Shown here in pieces: positions 56,811-64,000 of a stretch of 64,000 bases of DNA (the stretch's first letter is position 1; each line of letters opens with the position of its first letter). Source of the DNA: Streptomyces qinglanensis. GTDB taxonomy: Bacteria > Actinomycetota > Actinomycetes > Streptomycetales > Streptomycetaceae. A program made the translations under genes and the position numbers. Under the pieces are notes generated by a model. That model ran no database searches. It saw only the letters and a program-made list of their open reading frames with translations, and was not told the DNA's origin. The stretch is taken from NCBI RefSeq assembly GCF_900111245.1, contig NZ_FOGO01000002.1, forward strand, positions 310,001-374,000, written 5' to 3'.

Positions 56811-56947
56811 GCCGCTCTCTGTTGCACGGAATCATCAACCGAGGCCGCGCCGCCGCCGGCGGGCGCAGCCAGACCGCCCCTGAGCCCCGCTCGGAAGTGG
56901 ATTCATCCACAACTGAGTGGGGCTCGCTGGTTCACAAGACCGAAAGC

Positions 56948-58057
56948 ATGGGAGGCTCTGCTCATAGCGAGCCTGATGTTGAGGAGAGTGAACCGTTGCG
57001 GTCCGACGCCAACATCGCGGGACCGATGGCCGACCCGGTCCCCGGTCCCCGTACAGAGCCAGGGGATACCAGCGCGGTCGCACCCCGCGGTGATGCGGCA
57101 CGTGAGACGCCACCGCCCATGGACGACACCCCGATCGGCCGCGCGGCACAGCAGGCGGTCGAGGCGATGAACCGTGCCGGGGAGGGCCTGCCCCGCCCCG
57201 CGCAGACGCGGATCATGGTCGTCGCCAACCAGAAGGGCGGCGTCGGCAAGACCACCACGACCGTGAACCTCGCGGCCTCGCTGGCCCTGCACGGGGGCCG
57301 CGTCCTCGTGGTCGACCTCGACCCGCAGGGCAATGCCTCGACGGCGCTGGGGGTCGACCACCACGCCGAGGTGCCGTCGATCTACGACGTTCTGGTGGAG
57401 AGCAAGCCGCTCTCGGAAGTCGTCCAGCCGGTGCCGGACGTGGAGGGACTCTTCTGCGCGCCAGCGACCATCGATCTCGCCGGTGCGGAGATCGAACTCG
57501 TGTCGCTGGTGGCGCGGGAGAGTCGCCTTCAGCGCGCCATCGAGGCGTACGAACAGCCGTTGGACTACATCCTGATCGACTGCCCGCCCTCCCTCGGGCT
57601 GCTGACGGTGAACGCGCTCGTGGCCGGTGCCGAGGTGCTGATCCCCATTCAGTGCGAGTACTACGCGCTGGAGGGCCTCGGCCAACTGCTGCGGAACGTG
57701 GAGCTGGTGAAGGGCCATCTCAACCCGAAGCTGCATGTGTCGACCATCATCCTCACCATGTACGACGGCCGGACCCGGCTGGCGTCCCAGGTGGCGGAGG
57801 AGGTGCGCGGCCACTTCGGCAAGGAGGTGCTGCGGACCAACATTCCGCGGTCGGTGCGCATTTCGGAGGCCCCCAGCTACGGCCAGACGGTTCTGACATA
57901 CGATCCGGGTTCCAGCGGGTCGCTCTCCTATCTGGAGGCGGCGCGGGAAATCGCGCTGCGGGATCCGCATGTTGAGCAGGCGCAGCAGGCTCAGCAGCTT
58001 CAAGCACAGCAACTACAGGCGCAGCAGCACGGCAGCATGGCGGAGGGGACTCAGTGA
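56948..58057 (+). CDS. parA: ParA (Soj): chromosome-segregation ATPase
   Basis: The product is 369 residues from ATG 56948. Another candidate is TTG 56993 or nearby, which is better spaced from GAGGAG; the ATG itself has weak ribosome binding, so the start is uncertain by about 15 codons. The core starts [20 protein letters not shown] (deviant Walker A with the signature Lys), followed by [32 protein letters not shown] and [17 protein letters not shown]. The N-terminal 100 residues are disordered. ParA forms filaments or gradients that position ParB complexes; in sporulating Streptomyces hyphae it also controls septation. The C-terminal tail is a Gln/Ala repeat ([17 protein letters not shown]). 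The stop overlaps parB. Confidence 0.96.
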   Translation: MGGSAHSEPDVEESEPLRSDANIAGPMADPVPGPRTEPGDTSAVAPRGDAARETPPPMDDTPIGRAAQQAVEAMNRAGEGLPRPAQTRIMVVANQKGGVGKTTTTVNLAASLALHGGRVLVVDLDPQGNASTALGVDHHAEVPSIYDVLVESKPLSEVVQPVPDVEGLFCAPATIDLAGAEIELVSLVARESRLQRAIEAYEQPLDYILIDCPPSLGLLTVNALVAGAEVLIPIQCEYYALEGLGQLLRNVELVKGHLNPKLHVSTIILTMYDGRTRLASQVAEEVRGHFGKEVLRTNIPRSVRISEAPSYGQTVLTYDPGSSGSLSYLEAAREIALRDPHVEQAQQAQQLQAQQLQAQQHGSMAEGTQ

Positions 58058-59214
58058 GCGAGCGACGTAGGGGTCTGGGGCGGGGGCTCGGTGCACTGAT
58101 CCCGGCGGCTCCGACCGGGCCGGACGCTGCTGATGCGGAGGGTGAGCAGCAGCGTCCGAACATGAGCGGAGGGTCCACCTCCCCCACCGCCGTTCCCGTG
58201 CTGGCCCCGGAGCAGGGGGTGCGGGGCGTGGCGGCGGCCAAGGTCGCAGAACTCTCGCAGCGGGACCAGGAGGAGGAAGCGGCGGACGACGCCGTTTCAC
58301 GTGAAACTGGCTCCGCCGTCCCCGCGCAGGGCGCCGGCTCCGAGGACGCGGGAGGCGCGTTCTTCGCGGAGGTGCCGCTCGACGCCATCACCCCGAATCC
58401 GCGCCAGCCTCGTGAGGTCTTCGACGAGGACGCACTCTCTGAACTCGTCACCTCCATCAAGGAAGTCGGTCTCCTCCAGCCTGTCGTCGTCCGGGAGCTC
58501 ACACCCGGCAGCTTCGAGCTCATCATGGGTGAGCGCCGCTGGCGGGCCTGCCGCGAGGCGGGGCTGGAGCGAATTCCGGCGATCGTCCGCGCCACCGAGG
58601 ACGAGAAGCTCCTCCTCGACGCGCTGCTGGAGAACCTGCACCGGGCACAGCTCAATCCGCTGGAAGAGGCAGCCGCCTACGACCAGCTTCTGCGGGACTT
58701 CAACTGCACCCATGACGAACTGGCCGACCGGATCGGTCGCTCCCGGCCGCAGGTGTCCAACACTCTGCGGCTGCTGCGGCTCTCGCCCGGGGTGCAGCGT
58801 CGGGTGGCAGCCGGAGTGCTGTCCGCCGGGCATGCACGGGCGCTGCTGTCTGTGGAGGACGGAGAGGAGCAGGACAAGCTCGCTCACCGGATCGTGGCCG
58901 AGGGGCTCTCGGTGCGTGCGGTGGAGGAGATCGTCACGCTGATGGGCGGCAAGCCCAAGAGCGCCAAGCCCAAGGGGCCCCGGGCCGGCGCCCGGGTCTC
59001 CCCTGCACTGGACCATCTGGCAGGTCGGCTTTCGGACCGCTTCGAGACCCGGGTGAAGGTCGATCTGGGCCAGAAGAAAGGCAAGATCGTCGTCGAGTTC
59101 GCCTCCATGGACGACCTGGAGCGGATTCTGGGTCAGCTTGCTCCGGGCGAAGGCCGGGTGCTGGAGCAGAAGCTGGCCGAGGACGACAGCGACGAGGACG
59201 CTGTCTCTTCGTAG
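58054..59214 (+). CDS. parB: ParB (Spo0J): parS-binding CTPase
   Basis: The product is 386 residues from GTG 58054. The N-terminus [13 protein letters not shown] is the conserved ParA-stimulating peptide. A disordered region (20-105) includes VSRET encoded by an internal parS. The ParB core has [19 protein letters not shown] and the CTP/arginine motif GERRWRAC; then [37 protein letters not shown] and a dimerisation C-terminus. ParB clamps load at parS and slide, recruiting ParA and SMC. The transcript is closed by a hairpin at 59231. Confidence 0.98.
   Translation: MSERRRGLGRGLGALIPAAPTGPDAADAEGEQQRPNMSGGSTSPTAVPVLAPEQGVRGVAAAKVAELSQRDQEEEAADDAVSRETGSAVPAQGAGSEDAGGAFFAEVPLDAITPNPRQPREVFDEDALSELVTSIKEVGLLQPVVVRELTPGSFELIMGERRWRACREAGLERIPAIVRATEDEKLLLDALLENLHRAQLNPLEEAAAYDQLLRDFNCTHDELADRIGRSRPQVSNTLRLLRLSPGVQRRVAAGVLSAGHARALLSVEDGEEQDKLAHRIVAEGLSVRAVEEIVTLMGGKPKSAKPKGPRAGARVSPALDHLAGRLSDRFETRVKVDLGQKKGKIVVEFASMDDLERILGQLAPGEGRVLEQKLAEDDSDEDAVSS
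58294..58307. promoter_or_regulatory. parS: parS site 2, inside parB
   Basis: A perfect GTTTCACGTGAAAC within the disordered N-terminal part of parB; on the coding strand it is read as part of VSRET. Intragenic parS in parB is known in other bacteria. Confidence 0.97.
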
Positions 59215-59230
59215 GCAACCGCATATCTCG

Positions 59231-59272
59231 CAGTGGAAAGGCCCGGGCGCTGCCGCTCGGGCCTTTCCACTG
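59231..59272 (+). terminator. parAB terminator
   Basis: CAGTGGAAAGGCCCG (59231-59245) pairs perfectly with CGGGCCTTTCCACTG (59258-59272), a 15-bp stem with a 12-nt loop, 16 bp after the parB stop. Confidence 0.92.
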
Positions 59273-59356
59273 CCGCCGTAGCCCCGGTGCGCCTGTCCGA
59301 CGGGGGCGGGGCGGAAACCAGCGGTCGTGGCGCTGCCCTCCGGATACGATGTCTGC

Positions 59357-59977
59357 ATGGGACGACAGCTCGTTCCCCTCACGCTGGACAACCTCCCGGA
59401 TCTGCCCAACCGCTGCCGCGGTTGTGTCTTCTGGGAGCTGGATCCGGTCAGCGGAGAGGAGGCACAGAGGTCGGGGCGGCCCGATCTGGAGAAGGAAGCC
59501 TGGATCTCCTCGGTTCTGCTGGAATGGGGTTCCTGCGGTCGGGTCGTCTATGTGGACGAGGCCGCTGTGGGCTACGTGCTCTATGCGCCGCCCGCGTATG
59601 TCCCCCGCTCTTTCGCCTTCCCCACCAGCCCCGTCGCCCCGGACGCGGTGCAGTTGATGACCGCCTATCTGCTGCCGGAGTTCCGGGGGCAGGGCATCGG
59701 CCGGGTGATCGTGCAGACGGTGGCGAAGGATCTGCTGCGGCGGGGGTTCAAGGCGATAGAGGCGTTCGGTGACGCGCAGTGGACGGAACCGGCCTGCATG
59801 TTCCCTGCGGAGCATCTGCTCTCGGTCGGCTTCAAGACGGTCCGCCCGCACCCCCGCTATCCCCGACTGCGGCTGGAGTTGCGCTCCACGGTCTCCTGGC
59901 GGCATGACATGGAGCGGGCACTGGACCAATTGCTGGGGAAAGTGCACAGCAAGGAGCCGGCACTGCGGCCGCTCTGA
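59357..59977 (+). CDS. GNAT-family N-acetyltransferase
   Basis: The product is 206 residues from ATG 59357 (MGRQLVPLTLDNLPDLP). It opens with a Cys pair in NRCRGCVFWELDP, has the acetyl-CoA loop LPEFRGQGIGRVIVQTV (R/Q-x-x-G-x-G/A) and a C-terminal acceptor region with AFGDAQWTEPACMFPAEHLLSVGF. Substrate unknown. The N-terminal RCRxCxFWE motif is shared with a group of actinobacterial acetyltransferases near parAB. The C-terminal end resembles that of related GNATs. It is convergent with trxA; the 250-bp gap contains the palindromic parS. Confidence 0.9.
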   Translation: MGRQLVPLTLDNLPDLPNRCRGCVFWELDPVSGEEAQRSGRPDLEKEAWISSVLLEWGSCGRVVYVDEAAVGYVLYAPPAYVPRSFAFPTSPVAPDAVQLMTAYLLPEFRGQGIGRVIVQTVAKDLLRRGFKAIEAFGDAQWTEPACMFPAEHLLSVGFKTVRPHPRYPRLRLELRSTVSWRHDMERALDQLLGKVHSKEPALRPL

Positions 59978-60176
59978 GACCTCGCTGCGGACATCGCTGC
60001 CTCGCGGGCGCGGTGCGGCGCTGTCGATGTCGTGCTCCTGCGGTGCGGTCCCGGGGGAGGGCGGATCCCTGCGGTGCGCAGCCCCGAGGGCGCGGTCACG
60101 TCGTGCGGTAGCGCTGTAGGGCGGTCCGTTCCGTGCAACTGCGGCTGGCAGTACGAGGCGACAGCGGTCCGACAGC

Positions 60177-60214
60177 ATTGAGGGCGCCGTTTCACGTGAA
60201 ACGGCGCCCTCAAT
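60177..60214. promoter_or_regulatory. parS: parS site 3 embedded in a 38-bp perfect palindrome
   Basis: A perfect GTTTCACGTGAAAC (60189-60202) is flanked on both sides by ATTGAGGGCGCC and its reverse complement GGCGCCCTCAAT, giving a 38-bp palindrome with no mismatch. It lies between the convergent GNAT and trxA genes, 13 bp past the trxA stop. In RNA it would fold into a long hairpin with a T-rich tail on the trxA side (CAATGACG on the other), so it can double as terminator for both genes. Confidence 0.95.
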
Positions 60215-60227
60215 GACGTACAGATGC

Positions 60228-60557
60228 TCAGCCGATGAACTCGGCGAGGTCCTTCTCGATGGCACCCTTCGGCTTGGCACCGACGATGGTCTTCACGACC
60301 TCGCCACCCTGGTAGACGTTCATGGTCGGGATCGACATGATGCCGTACTTGGCGGCGACGCCCGGGTTCTCATCGATGTTGAGCTTGACGACCGTCAGCT
60401 TGTCGGCGTTCTCGGAGGCGATGGCCTCCAGCGAAGGGGCGATCTGACGGCACGGTCCGCACCACGCCGCCCAGAAGTCGACCAGCACAGGCTTGTCGCT
60501 CTTCAGGACGACGTCCTCGAAGTCGGCGTCGGTCGCGGTCACGGTGGCACCGGCCAT
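60228..60557 (-). CDS. trxA: Thioredoxin
   Basis: The product is 109 residues from ATG 60557 (GAGGAG, 7 nt away). The active site is VLVDFWAAWCGPCRQIAPSLE (in parts) with WCGPC, and the cis-Pro loop is GIMSIPTMNVYQGG. It is a cytosolic disulphide reductase, recycled by TrxB from NADPH. It is 80 bp downstream of trxB and presumably on the same SigR-driven transcript. Length matches the family. Confidence 0.98.
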   Translation of the reverse strand: MAGATVTATDADFEDVVLKSDKPVLVDFWAAWCGPCRQIAPSLEAIASENADKLTVVKLNIDENPGVAAKYGIMSIPTMNVYQGGEVVKTIVGAKPKGAIEKDLAEFIG

Positions 60558-60637
60558 GGTGCTTCTCCTCATTCTCTGTTGATGTGGGGTGGGGAGCTGA
60601 GCGGGGACAGCGAGCCGTCCCCGGCAGGCTGTGGGAG

Positions 60638-61624
60638 TCAGACGGTTGCCGCAGTCTTCTCCGGCTCGGGGGTGTCCTCGGCGTCCACGTCCGTGAGCGC
60701 CGCCAGATAGCGCTCGGCATCCAGCGCCGCGGAGCAGCCGGTGCCGGCGGCAGTGATCGCCTGGCGGTAGGTGTGGTCCACCACGTCGCCGGCCGCGAAG
60801 ACCCCGGGGAGGTTGGTGCGGGTGGAAGGAGCGTCCACCTTGAGGTAGCCGTCCTCGTCCAGGGTGAGGCTGTCCTTGAACAGCTCCACGCGCGGGTCGT
60901 GGCCGATGGCGACGAACAGTCCGGTCGTGTCCAGTTCGCGGGTCTCGCCGTTCTGTGTGTCGCGCAGGGTGAGGCCGGACAGCTTTCCGTCCTTGCTGTG
61001 GATCTCGGCGACCTCGCTGTCCCAGGCGAAGGAGATCTTCGGGTCGGCGAAGGCTCGCTCCTGCATGGCCTTGGAGGCGCGCAGCGTGTCCCGGCGGTGC
61101 ACCACGGTGACGGATGCTGCGAAGCGGGAGAGGAACGTGGCCTCCTCCAAGGCAGTGTCGCCGCCACCCACCACGGCGATGTGCTGCTCGCGGAAGAAGA
61201 AGCCGTCGCAGGTGGCGCAGTAGGAGACGCCACGGCCGGAGAGCTCTTCCTCCAGCGGCAGGCCCAGCGTGCGGTGCTGCGAGCCGGTGGCCACGATCAC
61301 GGTCCGGCCGCGGTGCACGGTGCCGTTGGAGTCCGTGACGGTCTTCACCGGGCCGGAGAGGTCGACCGCGGAGATGTCATCCGGCACCAGTTCAGCCCCG
61401 AAGCGCTCGGCCTGGGCCCGCATGTTGTCCATGAGTTCCGGGCCCATGATGCCCTCCTGGAACCCGGGGAAGTTCTCGACATCGGTGGTGTTCATCAGCG
61501 CTCCGCCTGCGGTGACGGAGCCTTCGAACACCAACGGCTTCAGCGACGCGCGGGCGGTGTAGAGCGCTGCCGTGTATCCGGCCGGGCCCGAGCCGATGAT
61601 GATGACGTTGCGGACGTCGCTCAC
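60638..61624 (-). CDS. trxB: Thioredoxin reductase
   Basis: The product is 328 residues from GTG 61624 with AAGGAAG 6 nt upstream. The FAD site is [20 protein letters not shown], the redox pair is CATC in [13 protein letters not shown], the NADPH site is [15 protein letters not shown], and the second FAD motif is [21 protein letters not shown] (in parts). It reduces TrxA with NADPH. A SigR-type promoter lies 60-90 bp upstream. An upstream in-frame start at 61687 lacks a ribosome site and would overlap that promoter. Confidence 0.98.
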   Translation of the reverse strand: MSDVRNVIIIGSGPAGYTAALYTARASLKPLVFEGSVTAGGALMNTTDVENFPGFQEGIMGPELMDNMRAQAERFGAELVPDDISAVDLSGPVKTVTDSNGTVHRGRTVIVATGSQHRTLGLPLEEELSGRGVSYCATCDGFFFREQHIAVVGGGDTALEEATFLSRFAASVTVVHRRDTLRASKAMQERAFADPKISFAWDSEVAEIHSKDGKLSGLTLRDTQNGETRELDTTGLFVAIGHDPRVELFKDSLTLDEDGYLKVDAPSTRTNLPGVFAAGDVVDHTYRQAITAAGTGCSAALDAERYLAALTDVDAEDTPEPEKTAATV

Positions 61625-61684
61625 GGGAGTCTTCCTTGTCTGCCGACTGCTTCCGGGTACTTCTGCCGGGGCTTGCACCCCGTC

Positions 61685-61712
61685 CAACGGATCCTAAGGG
61701 GCAGACATTCCC
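61685..61712 (-). promoter_or_regulatory. SigR-type promoter of trxBA
   Basis: On the minus strand, GGGAAT (61712-61707) is followed after exactly 18 nt by GTTG (61688-61685). This matches the SigR consensus GGGAAT-N18-GTT of the thiol-oxidative-stress sigma factor that drives trxBA in S. coelicolor. The promoter lies 61 bp before the trxB start, so transcription would begin about 55 bp upstream. Confidence 0.93.
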
Positions 61713-61729
61713 CTGCCCTCGTCCGCGGG

Positions 61730-63022
61730 TCACCCGCGCGGGTAGGTGCCCTTGAAGAGGATCTTGCCCGGGCGGGACGGGTCGGCGCTCACACAGGAAG
61801 GGTCGACGACGTAGGCATCGACCAGCTTCGGATCGCCGCCCTGGTGGGGCAGGACGACCAGATACCCGGAGTGGTTCTGAAAAGTGGCCTCGGAGTCGAC
61901 GGCCAGCGGGCTCTCTGTGCGGTGGAGACTGTCGCGGATGCAGGACGGCATGGTCGGCCCGTCACCGAGCGTGTCGTCGCGAAGTGTGTTCCGGTCGCTG
62001 CTGGGACTCTGCTCGACATCGACTGTGGGAGTGTCACTCGGCGTGGGGCTGTCCGTCACCTCTCGGGAGGGCGGGGGTGAGCTCTCGTCGGAGAGCAGCC
62101 CTTGGACGCGCTTGCGCAGCCGCTGATCGTCACTGCTGCCTCCGGCATCGGTGTCGGCGGAGACCGTCGGGCTGGACGACACCCGGGGTGCTCCTTCGTC
62201 CGTCGCCGACTTCGCCGTATTCGAGGTCACCTCGGTGGGAGCCGGGTCGGAGAGCGCGCGGAGGGTGATGCCGCCCAGTGTGAGGACGGCCATGGACGCC
62301 GCCGCAACCAGCACGACCGTACGCCGCCGATGTCGGGCGCCTCGGGCATCGCTCCGCCTGCCCGGCCCGGGCGCGGGGGCTCCGCGGTCCGCCCCTCCGG
62401 GGCCGGTGGACCCCGCGGCACGGCCGGGAGAGCGACCTGCCGCCGCGTCCCCGGAGCGGCGGCCGGGCTGGGTTTCACGTGAAACCGGGCACGCATCCGT
62501 TCCCGCAGCAGACCCGAGAGGCTCCGTGGCCGTTTCACGTGAAACGGGACGCTCCTGTGCCGTGGCGTCACCGCTGTCGCTGTCGCTGTCGGCGTGGCCG
62601 GCGCTGTCGCTGTCGGTACGAGCATGGATAGCGGCACCGGAACCGTCGACAGTGGGAACGCGGTCAGTGGTGCGATCGGCGGTGGCATCCGTGCCCGTGG
62701 TGGACTCCGTGCCCGTGGTGGACTCCGCCTTGCCCGGTGTGGACTCCGCCTTGCCCGGTGCGCTCGCCGCCAGAGTCGCCTCCGCCGCCAGTGCCCTGTC
62801 GATCCGGCTCGCCACATCCTCGGGCATCCGCTCGGGCCGCGGCAGGGTGCCGAGCGTCTCCCGGATCTCCTCCAGCGAGGCGGACACCTCCGCGCAGAGC
62901 TCGCAGGTGAGCAGATGCGCGCGGAGTTCCGCCCGGCGTGCCACGGGCACGATTCCCTCGTCGAGCGCGGAGATCTCGTCGATCTCCGGGTGCTCGTCGT
63001 GCGGAGAAGGAGTGGATGTCAT
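61730..63022 (-). CDS. Zinc-finger anti-sigma factor for SigM
   Basis: The product is 430 residues from ATG 63022 (AAGGAGG, good spacing). The ZAS domain has HLLTCELCAEVSASLEEIRE, giving HxxxCxxC. A long Ser/Thr/Asp/Gly region follows, with VSRET twice (residues about 160 and 178), both coming from parS sites. One membrane helix (TVVLVAAASMAVLTLGGITL, about 240-260) leads to a Ser/Pro/Asp-rich extracellular region and a globular C-terminus ending DPSRPGKILFKGTYPRG. It sequesters SigM, and the partner gene overlaps it by 4 bp. The M. tuberculosis equivalent pair is Rv3911/Rv3912. The trigger for release is unknown. Confidence 0.93.
   Translation of the reverse strand: MTSTPSPHDEHPEIDEISALDEGIVPVARRAELRAHLLTCELCAEVSASLEEIRETLGTLPRPERMPEDVASRIDRALAAEATLAASAPGKAESTPGKAESTTGTESTTGTDATADRTTDRVPTVDGSGAAIHARTDSDSAGHADSDSDSGDATAQERPVSRETATEPLGSAAGTDACPVSRETQPGRRSGDAAAGRSPGRAAGSTGPGGADRGAPAPGPGRRSDARGARHRRRTVVLVAAASMAVLTLGGITLRALSDPAPTEVTSNTAKSATDEGAPRVSSSPTVSADTDAGGSSDDQRLRKRVQGLLSDESSPPPSREVTDSPTPSDTPTVDVEQSPSSDRNTLRDDTLGDGPTMPSCIRDSLHRTESPLAVDSEATFQNHSGYLVVLPHQGGDPKLVDAYVVDPSCVSADPSRPGKILFKGTYPRG
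62472..62485. promoter_or_regulatory. parS: parS site 4, inside the anti-sigma gene
   Basis: A perfect GTTTCACGTGAAAC, read on the coding strand as part of VSRET in the linker of the anti-sigma factor. It is 60 bp from site 5. Confidence 0.97.
62532..62545. promoter_or_regulatory. parS: parS site 5, inside the anti-sigma gene
   Basis: A second perfect GTTTCACGTGAAAC in the same gene, 60 bp start to start from site 4, or about six helical turns. It is again translated as VSRET. Confidence 0.97.
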
Positions 63023-63846
63023 GCCTGTCCCCCTCCTTTCCCGGCCCCGGAGCCTGTGGTGTCCTGCTGGGTGGTGTGCGGAGCCTTCCGCGGTGGCGGC
63101 TGCTGGGCCGCCTTCCGTGACGCCTTCCGCGGCGCCGCTCTCGGTGCTGGGACGGATGCTCCCGGCGGAGGGTTCCGTCCGGTACCGGCTTCGTCCTCGG
63201 AACCGCCGCTCTCTCCCCGGCTGTCCCTGCCGGTGTCCCCGCTTCTGCCTCCGTCGCTGCCGTCCTTGCGCAGATGCGAGACGAGGGGGAGCAGCCGGGC
63301 CCGGCCGCGGGCGCACCGGCTCTTGACGGTGCCCACCGCCACATCGAGCACCTCTGCGGCCTCGGCGACGGGGTAACCCTGCATGTCCACCAGTACCAGC
63401 GCCGCCCGCTGGTCGACCGGAAGCTCGGACAGCGCCGAGACGATCTGGCGATGTGTCTCCTGGCGTTCCACGGGTGCGGCGGCGGATTCCTGGGGCTCCA
63501 GGAGCTGTTCCATCCGCTCGGTGTCGTCGGTGAGTGTGGCCCGGCGGGAGGCTGCTTTGCGGACGCGGTCCAGGCAGGCGTTGACCGTGATGCGGTGCAG
63601 CCACGTGGTGACGGCGGACTGCCCCCGGAAGTTGTGTGCGGCGCGATAGGCGGAGATGAGCGCGTCCTGCACGGCGTCCGCGGCCTCCTCGCGGTCTCCG
63701 AGCGTGCGCAGGGCCACGGCCCACAGACGGTCCCGGTGGCGCCGGACGAGTTCGCCGAACGCCTCGGGATCCCCCGCGACATGACGGGCGAGCAGCTCCT
63801 TGTCGTCCGGCGCGGCCGTCCCGCCGGGAGCCTCCTCGCTCGCCAT
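63019..63846 (-). CDS. sigM: ECF RNA polymerase sigma factor SigM
   Basis: The product is 275 residues from ATG 63846 (GGGGAGGG ribosome site). Region 2 has DPEAFGELVRRHRDRLWAVALR and DREEAADAVQDALISAYRAAHNF; region 4 has LPVDQRAALVLVDMQGYPVAEAAEVLDVAVGTVKSR (in parts). The C-terminal 85 residues (about 190-275) are a Gly/Ser/Pro/Arg-rich disordered extension not found in ordinary ECF factors. The stop overlaps the anti-sigma start (ATGA). It lies next to trxBA, as in actinobacteria generally. It probably recognises an ECF-type promoter; targets are not visible here. Confidence 0.95.
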   Translation of the reverse strand: MASEEAPGGTAAPDDKELLARHVAGDPEAFGELVRRHRDRLWAVALRTLGDREEAADAVQDALISAYRAAHNFRGQSAVTTWLHRITVNACLDRVRKAASRRATLTDDTERMEQLLEPQESAAAPVERQETHRQIVSALSELPVDQRAALVLVDMQGYPVAEAAEVLDVAVGTVKSRCARGRARLLPLVSHLRKDGSDGGRSGDTGRDSRGESGGSEDEAGTGRNPPPGASVPAPRAAPRKASRKAAQQPPPRKAPHTTQQDTTGSGAGKGGGQA

Positions 63847-63900
63847 GCAGACCCTCCCCTCAACCCTGCCGCCCTCGTGTCGGAAGCGGCGCCCGCGGCC

Positions 63901-64000
63901 TCAGCTGAGGACCTGGACCTCCGTGACGCGACCACGGTAGTCGCCTCCGTCGGTGGCCGGGAGCTTGGTGAGCCACAGCAGTACGTAGCGGGTCTTGATG
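63901..64000 (-). CDS. C-terminal end of a larger protein, probably the MurJ-linked protein-kinase-like protein
   Basis: Thirty-three codons before TGA 63901 read IKTRYVLLWLTKLPATDGGD followed by YRGRVTEVQVLS. This beta-rich ending, TRYVLLWLTKLP...GRVTEVQVL, is typical of discoidin/carbohydrate-binding-like domains that close the large membrane kinase-like proteins encoded next to murJ (mviN) in actinobacteria. Position upstream of sigM fits. Only the end is in the window, so the identity is provisional. It lies 54 bp upstream of sigM. Confidence 0.6.
   Translation of the reverse strand, partial: IKTRYVLLWLTKLPATDGGDYRGRVTEVQVLS

Noticed and set aside
57091..57104. Near-parS sequence GGCACGTGAGACG in parA
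   Set aside because: It retains only the central CACGTGA and lacks the TTTC/GAAA arms.

Overview
This window is the replication-origin core of a high-GC actinomycete chromosome and looks like Streptomyces. The basis is the gene order parB-parA-rsmG-khpB-yidC-yidD-rnpA-rpmH-dnaA-oriC-dnaN-gnd-recF-DUF721-gyrB-gyrA-DUF3566-tRNA-Ile, the very frequent GTG starts and GTGA/ATGA overlaps, parS sites of sequence GTTTCACGTGAAAC, an oriC of scattered TTGTCCACA-like boxes, and Streptomyces-type families such as DLW-39, DUF5324 and class E sortases. No rRNA operon, CRISPR array, intact transposon or biosynthetic cluster was seen.

Layout. 1-2.3 kb: end of a J-domain protein, an HxlR regulator divergent from an azoreductase, and tRNA-Leu. 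2.8-10.9 kb: the actinobacterial growth and division signalling operon fhaA-fhaB-pstP-rodA-pbpA-pknB (FHA readers, PP2C phosphatase, SEDS polymerase, class B PBP, PASTA kinase). 11.2-17.3 kb: three class E sortase genes with an embedded pabA-type amidotransferase gene and a small membrane protein, then DUF881, crgA and a DnaA-box cluster. 17.4-27.1 kb: rhomboid protease, cyclophilin, DUF5324 protein, STAS protein divergent from an NB-ARC-like ATPase, and an MFS exporter/CMD pair divergent from a MocR regulator. 27.4-30.0 kb: a probable polymorphic toxin/immunity pair and an integrase-like remnant beside tRNA-Ala, the most island-like part. 30.1-37.9 kb: HTH protein, a second Ser/Thr kinase, a DHFR-like/TetR pair, a two-gene cell-surface locus (VWA protein plus a paralogous secreted protein), and a 44-residue DLW-39 protein.

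38-64 kb: YihY-family membrane protein, tRNA-Ile, the gyrase/recF/dnaN block transcribed away from oriC, oriC at about 49.5-50.1 kb, dnaA pointing towards it, then the divergent rpmH-rnpA-yidD-yidC-khpB-rsmG run, parAB, a GNAT gene, trxBA under a textbook SigR-type promoter, and sigM with its zinc-finger anti-sigma gene. Five parS sites lie between 56.8 and 62.5 kb; three are inside genes and one is the centre of a 38-bp palindrome between convergent genes.

The core is conserved replication, segregation and envelope machinery. The most unusual material is the toxin/immunity locus, the duplicated surface-protein pair, the DnaA boxes far from oriC, the parS-hairpin, and several long low-complexity protein segments. 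Function calls rest on motifs and gene order read by eye; no database search was run.
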